From JBBTQZ01 sp038065435 (lineage in GTDB: Bacteria > Patescibacteriota > Minisyncoccia > Phycocordibacterales > WO2-35-19), in NCBI GenBank assembly GCA_038065435.1, contig JBBTQZ010000058.1, positions 1 to 12,132 of the forward strand: a stretch of DNA of 12,132 bases, in the 5' to 3' direction. Of this stretch, positions 1 to 5,380 are shown piece after piece (positions within the stretch are counted from its first letter, which is position 1; every line of letters starts with the position of its first letter). The translations under genes were made by a program, and so were the position numbers. Below the pieces are notes generated by a model. That model did no database searches. It saw nothing but the letters and a program-made list of their open reading frames with translations, and had not been told where the DNA came from.

Positions 1-15
1 ATTGATCGTGGCAGC

Positions 16-951
16 CTAAGCTGGCGTATCAACCTGCACGACTTCAGGAACATGTCCCTCGGATGTGCGGTGTGGATCCAAGTTTGGATTGTGCCCCACG
101 GGTTGAGCCGCAGGTTGCGAAGTAGGAACTTCCTGAATTGGCTCCGACTGATCTGCTTCGAACCGAAACTTCGGTCCGGGCAGATACCGACTGATGCCGT
201 CGTAGCGAAGATCGTTACCGCATCCCTGTAACATGTACAGGGTTTCGGTACGACCGTCCGGAAAGCGAACTTCTGCTTCGTACGCACGCTCGCCATTGAG
301 GCGCCGAGGAACAGAGCGACCATCCGCATAGCGAACAGTCATGTTGCCCCAGATCCGACCAACAGTCTGACGGATAACCGTGAACTGCTGATAGTGACGA
401 TAGTCCTGCGATGCTCTCTGGCTTAAACCGTAAGCACGTGCCGCCACCTGCTGCATCTCAGATGTTGCGTTCGCTTCAGTGATCCCACCTGGAACCATTG
501 CTGGACCCGAGTTCACCGGATCTCTTGTGAGCATCCGATAAATGAGCCATATAGCGATCAGGATTCCGACTGTAAGTGCCAATGGCCACCAAACCCATGC
601 GGGAGTTGTGGCAATGCGGTACACCTGTGCGGGCGGCTGTTCCAAGCGAAGCTGTTCGATTGGAGGAAGTGTGGCAGTGATGCCAAGCTTCTCCAGACCG
701 ACCAACTTCTCTCCCGGCCGAACCATAACGTAGACGACCCCGTTCTTTTGGAATCGACGCCCTGGTTCTTGCAGGAACGGATTGTCCGAGTAGATTTGCT
801 CCCACAACTTTGCATCATCGAGATGCGATCCGGCGAGCCTCCACAAGTTGTCACCCTTTTGGACGATGTACGTATCTTCTTGTGCCACGAGTGGTGTTGT
901 CACCACAAGAAGTAGCGCAAGCATAAACAAACATGCGATCATGCGTGTCAT
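16..951 (-). CDS. LysM-domain membrane protein
   Basis: A 311-residue protein with an N-terminal export signal (residues 4-23, ending LVAQ), then a LysM-like segment at about 28-76 (YIVQKGDNLWRLA, later NPFLQ and GVVYVMVRPG). LysM domains bind peptidoglycan or other GlcNAc polymers. A second hydrophobic helix at 117-140 (WVWWPLALTVGILIAIWLIY) anchors the rest. The C-terminal half (about 160-310) has no domain I recognise; 195-245 is rich in short charged beta-like strands, and the tail is Pro/Gln/Glu rich. The ATG is supported by AGGAG at the usual distance. Base composition is GC-richer than the genes from dprA onward. It is monocistronic: its promoter lies just past the terminator of the upstream gene. 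The LysM call is fairly secure; the cellular role (wall-associated envelope protein) is inferred. Confidence 0.8.
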   Translation of the reverse strand: MTRMIACLFMLALLLVVTTPLVAQEDTYIVQKGDNLWRLAGSHLDDAKLWEQIYSDNPFLQEPGRRFQKNGVVYVMVRPGEKLVGLEKLGITATLPPIEQLRLEQPPAQVYRIATTPAWVWWPLALTVGILIAIWLIYRMLTRDPVNSGPAMVPGGITEANATSEMQQVAARAYGLSQRASQDYRHYQQFTVIRQTVGRIWGNMTVRYADGRSVPRRLNGERAYEAEVRFPDGRTETLYMLQGCGNDLRYDGISRYLPGPKFRFEADQSEPIQEVPTSQPAAQPVGHNPNLDPHRTSEGHVPEVVQVDTPA

Positions 952-1044
952 ACTTTCTCCTAACTAACTGTCAAACGTTCTGTTGTAATCCACCATCTGA
1001 CACACCTAGTGCATCACCAACGATAGGACTACGATCTACTCTCT

Positions 1045-1072
1045 ATTATAGCATATAATAAAAAAATTGCAA
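1045..1072 (-). promoter_or_regulatory. Promoter of the LysM gene (extended -10)
   Basis: Read on the minus strand: TTGCAA (1072-1067), a 16-nt spacer rich in T, then TGC-TATAAT (-10 at 1050-1045). The predicted start is near 1038, giving a leader of about 87 nt that ends in AGGAG before the ATG at 951. The spacing and TGC extension match the promoter at 7857-7884. Confidence 0.65.
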
Positions 1073-1074
1073 GC

Positions 1075-1113
1075 AAAAACCCCTGCGGGCACAATGAAGT
1101 GCGCGCAGGGGTT
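1075..1113 (-). terminator. Intrinsic terminator after the 186-residue exported protein
   Basis: On the minus strand a 10-bp stem AACCCCTGCG/CGCAGGGGTT encloses a C/C mismatch and an inner GCAC/GTGC stem with loop TTCATT, followed by a T run. It is one of the strongest hairpins in the window. It lies about 50 nt past the stop codon of the upstream gene and abuts the -35 box of the LysM promoter. Confidence 0.85.
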
Positions 1114-1161
1114 GGGGTCATCTCTAGGGGAGAATGAGTCCTAGAAGCGACCGAACTCTTC

Positions 1162-1722
1162 CTACTTCTGCGGCCTTGCGGGCCTAGAAATAGGGGGGCG
1201 GGAAGTGGGGCGACGGTAGGTAGAGCGCCTACTCGTATAGCGATTGCCATACGAGTAGGATCGGTACCCGTAACCGTATCCACCGTATCCCGAATAGGGG
1301 GCGACCACCATCGGCCGTGAGGCCTTGGTGGCATCCGCTGCCTCGTTGGCGATTTTCTTGGCCCGTTCGGCCTCAATCTTCGCCGCTTTGAGGCAAAACT
1401 CGGCCGCCTTCTCAGCAGATAGCTTTTCGCTGACTGTCGAGAAGCAACCCACCACTCCATCGGTCAGGATGTCGGTGGGTGCCGCCGACTTGGCGATCTC
1501 CACCGAGCCCTCCTGACTCTGAGCCAAAACGGGAACGGGGGAGAAGCCGAGGAGGAGGCCGGCGATGATCCCCATCATCGCGACCTTGCGGAAGAATGCT
1601 TTCTTCCGCGGGAGGGTGGTGGTAACGACCGACTTGCGCCGGTAGATGACCACCGAAATACCTGCGATCACCAGCCATGGCGCCGCCATCGAAATCATCG
1701 CCAAAACCTTAAGTAATGTCAT
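1162..1722 (-). CDS. Exported hypothetical protein with Gly/Tyr/Arg-rich tail
   Basis: A 186-residue protein I do not recognise. Residues 3-27 are hydrophobic, followed by a basic stretch (RRKSVV, PRKKAFFRK). A second hydrophobic segment at 48-67 looks like a signal peptide ending VLA-QS. If the second segment is cleaved, the mature part starts near 69. It holds an Ala/Lys/Glu-rich, probably helical region with two cysteines (93 and 110), at about 75-132. The tail at 143-186 is low-complexity: YGGYGYGYRSYSYG, then repeated S/T-R-P. Such tails suggest a surface or nucleic-acid-binding role, which I cannot confirm. The start is chosen because a full promoter lies 18 nt upstream; the leader has only a weak GGGA site. 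A downstream ATG (residue 49 or 50) would give a plain signal peptide and cannot be excluded. Confidence 0.7.
   Translation of the reverse strand: MTLLKVLAMISMAAPWLVIAGISVVIYRRKSVVTTTLPRKKAFFRKVAMMGIIAGLLLGFSPVPVLAQSQEGSVEIAKSAAPTDILTDGVVGCFSTVSEKLSAEKAAEFCLKAAKIEAERAKKIANEAADATKASRPMVVAPYSGYGGYGYGYRSYSYGNRYTSRRSTYRRPTSRPPISRPARPQK
1228..1259. repeat. Perfect 11-bp inverted repeat inside a coding region
   Basis: CCTACTCGTAT and ATACGAGTAGG flank a 10-nt loop. The hairpin lies in the part of the gene encoding the Tyr/Gly-rich tail (around YSYGNRYTSR). The two arms are exact reverse complements. Confidence 0.8.
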
Positions 1723-1746
1723 TGTTCTGTTCCCTTTCTGCCACCC

Positions 1747-1775
1747 ATTGTATCATAGAACAAAACTAAAGTCAA
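1747..1775 (-). promoter_or_regulatory. Promoter of the 186-residue exported protein gene
   Basis: On the minus strand: TTGACT (1775-1770), 17-nt spacer, TACAAT (1752-1747) with an upstream TG extension (TGA-TACAAT). The predicted start is near 1740, so the leader is only about 18 nt. Confidence 0.65.
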
Positions 1776-1784
1776 GCTAAAATA

Positions 1785-1801
1785 CTGAGGACGCGCCTCA
1801 G
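1785..1801 (-). terminator. Possible weak terminator after dprA
   Basis: A perfect 6-bp stem CTGAGG/CCTCAG with a 5-nt loop lies about 15 nt past the dprA stop. On the minus strand TATTTTAG follows, a short, imperfect T tract. It also sits between AT-rich dprA and the GC-rich genes below it. Confidence 0.45.
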
Positions 1802-1815
1802 CTACTTGGGAGGAG

Positions 1816-2721
1816 TTATTTAAGCCTCATTTCGCCCATTTTTTCTTCTATATGGCCTTTGAGTTCTAGAAGGGTAAGGAGGGTCTGGATTTCTGCCACG
1901 GAAATGTTGTTTTTTGCTACTTTTCTTATAAGCACATCTTTTTCTAATGGTTCTTTAAGCAGATTGAGTATTAAAATTTCTTTCTCTGAACAATCTTGAT
2001 ATTTCTTTAGTCCCGCGAAGCTCTGTTCTTCAGAGCGAAGTGGGATTGATTCATAATTCAACCTTCCTATTCCGAGCGCCTCCAACACGTCATCAGCACT
2101 GCGGATGAGTGTAGCTCCAAGACGAATAAACATATTAGGTCCTTCCGACATGGGAGAAGTGATGTTGCCCGGTATAGCAAGGAGTTCGCGGTTGTATTCG
2201 GTAGTGAGCTTCGCCGTGATCATGGTGCCACTCTTTTGTTCTGCTTCTACTATAAGTGTGGCATGGCACATGCCCGCCATTATTCTGTTGCGTAAAGGGA
2301 AGCTCCAAAGTGTGGCCTTAAAACTTGGCTCATATTCGGAAAGCAGAGTTCCTCCTGAATCTATTATTTCTTTTGCTAGTTGGACATTTGTCTTTGGGTG
2401 CATGGCTTCAGGGTCGAGGCCAGAGCCGGGGACCGCAATAGCAGTAAGATTGTTCTGAATCGCGCTCCGGTGGGCTATAGCGTCTATACCTAAAGCAAGC
2501 CCTGAAACGATAGTAATGGGGAAGCCTCTTAGTTCTGAAATTATAGAATTTACAACTTCCCTGCCGTAGTTTGTATATTTGCGACTACCCACAATGCACA
2601 AAAACTTTTGGCTATAGTCCGGTATTCTCCCAGCAAAATATAATTGTTTTGGCGGATCATTGATTTGCTTTAGAAGTGGCGGCCAAGCTTCTTTTTCTAG
2701 CTTTTTTATAGCATATTGCAT
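1816..2721 (-). CDS. dprA: DNA-processing protein DprA (Smf)
   Basis: DprA binds incoming single-stranded DNA during transformation and loads RecA. The Rossmann-like core is clear, in numbering from this start: GSRKYTNYG (45-53), SGLALGIDAIAH (73-84), HP and LLSEYEP, FPLRNRIMAGM (141-151), SGTMITAKL (164-172), PGN (184-186). A winged-helix domain follows at about 245-301. The N-terminal SAM domain of longer homologues is absent. I chose the ATG at 2721 because it puts the family's PPLL..I.DPP opening near the N terminus and has AATAAT 7 nt upstream. The frame stays open to a TTG at 2778 (19 more residues), where I see no ribosome site or promoter. The linker between core and winged helix (226-237, IPLRSEEQSFAG) is encoded by a palindromic element. 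The gene is divergent from serS. Confidence 0.92.
   Translation of the reverse strand: MQYAIKKLEKEAWPPLLKQINDPPKQLYFAGRIPDYSQKFLCIVGSRKYTNYGREVVNSIISELRGFPITIVSGLALGIDAIAHRSAIQNNLTAIAVPGSGLDPEAMHPKTNVQLAKEIIDSGGTLLSEYEPSFKATLWSFPLRNRIMAGMCHATLIVEAEQKSGTMITAKLTTEYNRELLAIPGNITSPMSEGPNMFIRLGATLIRSADDVLEALGIGRLNYESIPLRSEEQSFAGLKKYQDCSEKEILILNLLKEPLEKDVLIRKVAKNNISVAEIQTLLTLLELKGHIEEKMGEMRLK
2011..2045. repeat. Palindromic element in the dprA linker
   Basis: CCCGC (2012-2016) pairs with GTGGG (2040-2044, one G-T). A symmetric GAA/GAA internal loop follows, then a perfect 6-bp stem GCTCTG/CAGAGC with loop TTCTT. It encodes the variable linker IPLRSEEQSFAG between the DprA domains. The stem, 3x3 loop, stem layout and the AGCGAAGT motif resemble the element at 8113-8146. 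Confidence 0.65.
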
Positions 2722-2821
2722 GATCTCTATTATTTCACATTTGCGTACTTTTTTGTTAATATTTGAAGCGTGGATCAAGAATTAAGCTTAACTCATAATT
2801 CTTTATTCTTAATTCAAACTA
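2722..2821. promoter_or_regulatory. Divergent dprA-serS intergenic region
   Basis: This AT-rich gap must carry the start signals of both genes. It holds an inverted repeat GAATTAAG (2779-2786) / CTTAATTC (2808-2815), and TATTCT (2804-2809) 12 nt before the serS ATG as a possible -10. There is no SD before serS. If the TTG start of dprA were used, the gap shrinks to 43 nt. Confidence 0.4.
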
Positions 2822-4138
2822 ATGCTTGATATCAAATTTATAAGAGAGAATCCAGAAATAGTACAAGACGCTGCGCGTAAAAAGAAAGTGCAGATTGATA
2901 TTGATGAGCTTGTAAAAATAGATGACGAAAGAAAGGGAACTATATCTGAATTAGAAAAAATAAAAACAGAACAAAACAGTGTATCTAGTAAGGTGGCCAC
3001 AGCAGATCCAGAGACGAAAGCCAAAATAATCCTTGAGATGCAATCGCTCAAGGCTAGAATCCAAAGTTTAGAAGAGAAACTGAAAGAAATAACTAAAAAA
3101 TGGTTTGCCTTGATGATAAGGGTGCCGAATATTCCTTCTCCCGATACGCCTGTGGGTGAAGATGAAAGTGGCAATAAAGTAATTAGAGAATGGGGAGAAA
3201 AACCAGAATTTTCTTTTGCACCGAAGGATCACTCCGATTTGGGCAAAGAACTCGGTGTTATAAATACCGAAAAAGCAGCCCTCATATCCGGTTCTCGTTT
3301 CAATTTTATAATGGGGGACTTAGTTCTTATGCAGTTTGGCCTGCTTCAATTTCTTTTTTCTATTTTGACCGATGAGCAACAACTCCAGACCATAGCGAAA
3401 GAGGCCGGACTTACCGTTTCTACCAAACCATTCATACCGGTGCTTCCACCTATAATGATGAACTCCGGTGTTATGAACAAAATGGCTCGTCTGCAACCAA
3501 TAGATGATCGTTATTATTTTGAAAAAGATGACATTGTTTTCATTGGGAGCGCAGAACACACCATGGGGCCACTTCATATGGATGAGATACTAGAAGAAAA
3601 AGATTTACCAAAAAGATACATCGGATATTCAGTCGCTTTGCGTAGAGAAGCTGGCACTTACGGCAAAGATACAAAAGGTATTTTGCGCCAACATCAGTTT
3701 GATAAAGCAGAGATGGAGACATTTTGTTTACCAGAGAATTCTTATGCAGAGCAGGATTTTTTGGTAGCGATACAAGAATATGTTTTGCGTAAACTCAAAA
3801 TCCCCTATCAAGTAGTTATGGTTTGTACTGGAGACATGGGTGCTCCAGACCATAGACAAATAGACATAGAATGTTGGATGCCCGGACAAAATATGTATAG
3901 AGAGACACATACTGCTGATCTGATGCAGGGCTTTCAAGCAAGAAGACTCAATACTAGAGTAAGAAGAAGTGGTGGCAAAATAGAACATTTGCATATGAAC
4001 GATGCCACGGCTGTAGCTATGGGGAGAACCATCATAGCAATAATGGAAAATTATCAGCAGAAAGATGGATCTATATTAGTGCCGGAAGTATTGAGGCCTT
4101 ATATGGCGGGCAAGGAGAGGATTGGGAAGAGAGAATAA
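2822..4138 (+). CDS. serS: Serine--tRNA ligase
   Basis: SerRS charges tRNA-Ser with serine. The 438 residues follow the class II SerRS plan: a helical hairpin arm for the tRNA long variable arm at about 28-95 (heptad-like Lys/Glu/Leu), then the catalytic core. Visible are GSAEHTMGPLH (242-252, the TAE-type serine pocket), motif 2 around LRREAGTYGKDTKGILRQHQF (273-293), DIECWMP (348-354), GFQARRLNTR (370-379) and motif 3 AMGRTIIAIMENYQQ (399-413), then PEVLRPYM. Length is normal. Substitutions such as HMNDATAVAMGR, where many bacteria have LNGSGLAVGR, mark it as divergent but not broken. The ATG has no SD. The next gene starts 13 nt after the stop, so serS and the ftsQ-like gene are probably cotranscribed. 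Confidence 0.96.
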   Translation: MLDIKFIRENPEIVQDAARKKKVQIDIDELVKIDDERKGTISELEKIKTEQNSVSSKVATADPETKAKIILEMQSLKARIQSLEEKLKEITKKWFALMIRVPNIPSPDTPVGEDESGNKVIREWGEKPEFSFAPKDHSDLGKELGVINTEKAALISGSRFNFIMGDLVLMQFGLLQFLFSILTDEQQLQTIAKEAGLTVSTKPFIPVLPPIMMNSGVMNKMARLQPIDDRYYFEKDDIVFIGSAEHTMGPLHMDEILEEKDLPKRYIGYSVALRREAGTYGKDTKGILRQHQFDKAEMETFCLPENSYAEQDFLVAIQEYVLRKLKIPYQVVMVCTGDMGAPDHRQIDIECWMPGQNMYRETHTADLMQGFQARRLNTRVRRSGGKIEHLHMNDATAVAMGRTIIAIMENYQQKDGSILVPEVLRPYMAGKERIGKRE

Positions 4139-4151
4139 AGAATAACGAATA

Positions 4152-4958
4152 ATGAAGAGGAAAAATGTCAACGCTGGTTATTCTACCAAACTCGGTAAGC
4201 GCAGAAGAAAACGCCGACTTTTTAAACTTTGGCTGTTTTTGTTTTTGTTTGTTGTTTTGGTCGTTGGCTTCGCTTTTCTTATGAGACAGCCGTTTTTGCA
4301 AGTGAAGTCTATAAACATAGTGGGTACCGTAAGTATAGACGGAGCAAGTGTAAAGAATCTTGTGAATAAATCTCTGGAGGGGAATTATTTTGGTATTTTA
4401 CCTAGGTCCAACATTTTGTTTTTAGATTCTAAAAATATAGAAAATACGCTGCTCGAGAGCTTTGCTAAAATAGATGAAGTGGATGTTGTAAGCAAGCCAA
4501 ATGGGGATATAAATGTAGAAATAAAAGAAAGACAAGCTATTGCTGTTTGGTGCTCTACTTCAGAGCAATGTTTTTTGGTAGACATGGAGGGCTTTCTTTA
4601 TGCTAGAGCCTCTAGTGCGGATACAATCGGTAAACTTATTTTTGGTGGCAACATAGAAGGGGAGCCTCTCAAGAGTAGATTTGCTTCGAGTGAAGAGATG
4701 AATGGTTTTATTGGTTTTACGAATGAACTAAAGGTTTTCGGTATAAATAGTACTAAATTGCGCATAGAATCTAAAGACAAAGCCGTACTAGAGACAAGTA
4801 TTGGCAAAATATTCGTTGCACCTCTAGAGAAAGATTATAAAGAAATAGCTGAAAACGTGCACCTGCTCTTGAAAGAAGAAAATAAAAAGAATCCAGAAGT
4901 CTATTTTGAATATATAGACATGCGTTTTGGTAATAAGCTTTTCTACAAAAGCTTGTAG
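4152..4958 (+). CDS. ftsQ: FtsQ/DivIB-like cell division protein
   Basis: A 268-residue bitopic protein with a strongly basic cytoplasmic N terminus (KRKN, GKRRRKRR), one membrane helix at about 23-44, then an extracytoplasmic POTRA-like domain at 49-127. That domain starts with FLQVKSINIVGTVSI and ends DGDINVEIKERQAIAVW-like (here NGDINVEIKERQAIAVW). A beta-rich domain follows to 265. This order matches FtsQ/DivIB, which links early and late divisome proteins. Sequence similarity in the last third is not something I can judge by eye. It starts 13 nt after serS. No SD is seen; translation may depend on coupling with serS or on a leaderless message. Confidence 0.75.
   Translation: MKRKNVNAGYSTKLGKRRRKRRLFKLWLFLFLFVVLVVGFAFLMRQPFLQVKSINIVGTVSIDGASVKNLVNKSLEGNYFGILPRSNILFLDSKNIENTLLESFAKIDEVDVVSKPNGDINVEIKERQAIAVWCSTSEQCFLVDMEGFLYARASSADTIGKLIFGGNIEGEPLKSRFASSEEMNGFIGFTNELKVFGINSTKLRIESKDKAVLETSIGKIFVAPLEKDYKEIAENVHLLLKEENKKNPEVYFEYIDMRFGNKLFYKSL
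4933..4956 (+). other. Hairpin at the ftsQ stop codon
   Basis: AAGCTTTT (4935-4942) and AAAAGCTT (4947-4954) form a perfect 8-bp stem with loop CTAC, extendable by a T-G and an A-T pair. It covers the last codons of the ftsQ-like gene and is followed by GTAGTTTCTT. It could be a weak terminator or 3'-end stabiliser just ahead of the next promoter. Confidence 0.5.
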
Positions 4959-4962
4959 TTTC

Positions 4963-4979
4963 TTGGTATAATAAAAGGA
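4963..4979 (+). promoter_or_regulatory. Extended -10 box giving a leaderless start
   Basis: TTGG-TATAAT (-10 at 4967-4972) carries the TGn extension and is followed by exactly 6 nt (AAAAGG) before the ATG at 4979. RNA polymerase would be expected to start at or next to the A of the ATG. The same TATAAT-N6-start arrangement recurs at 10591-10596. Confidence 0.6.
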
Positions 4980-5380
4980 TGAGCGATTTTTATCACACTG
5001 AAAACATAATTCTGTTTTATGCCAGGTGGCATTATGGTAAAGGAGTAAGGGAGCTTCTTGGGGTGGCTAGCAATATACTTTGGTTTATTCGCCACTTTTT
5101 TTCTTTCAGACTCCTTCTCCGAACTCTTTTCGCCCCATGGAAACGTATGAGCGAGCATTATGAAGGCGGTTTCGATCTGGCCAATTTCTTCAGCTCTTTT
5201 GTAGTGAATAGCATAATGCGTATAGTCGGGTTTGCTACAAGGAGTTTGGTGCTTCTTATTGGTTTGTTCGCTTACATACTAACAAGCTTGTTCTTTTTGG
5301 GCGTTTTCGCTATCTGGCTTCTGGCTCCAGCTTTGATTATGGGTATTCTGGTACTAGCTGTTACCTTTTTAATCCTATGA
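4979..5380 (+). CDS. Small membrane protein, partner of the Clp-like ATPase
   Basis: A 133-residue protein with no family I can name. The N-terminal half is amphipathic and basic (FYARWHYGKGVRELLG, FFSFRLLLRTLFAPWKR). The C-terminal half carries two long hydrophobic stretches, about 84-104 and 104-132. The ATG sits 6 nt past a TATAAT box. Its stop codon TGA overlaps the ATG of the 803-residue ATPase in an ATGA arrangement, which points to translational coupling and a shared membrane complex. That partnership is inferred from the overlap and from both proteins having N-proximal or C-proximal membrane helices. Confidence 0.75.
   Translation: MSDFYHTENIILFYARWHYGKGVRELLGVASNILWFIRHFFSFRLLLRTLFAPWKRMSEHYEGGFDLANFFSSFVVNSIMRIVGFATRSLVLLIGLFAYILTSLFFLGVFAIWLLAPALIMGILVLAVTFLIL

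Noticed and set aside
1029..1460. Minus-strand 143-codon frame overlapping the exported protein gene.
   Set aside because: Arg/Pro-rich shadow of a GC-rich gene. It reads through the terminator hairpin and has no start signal of its own.
1797..1814. CAGCTACTTGGGAGG matches a segment of the human Alu consensus.
   Set aside because: Only 15 bases match and the flanks do not continue the Alu sequence. It is a chance match, not contamination.
2722..2778. The 19-codon N-terminal extension of dprA from a TTG at 2778.
   Set aside because: No SD or promoter at the right distance, and the ATG at 2721 gives the usual family N terminus. Kept as an alternative only.
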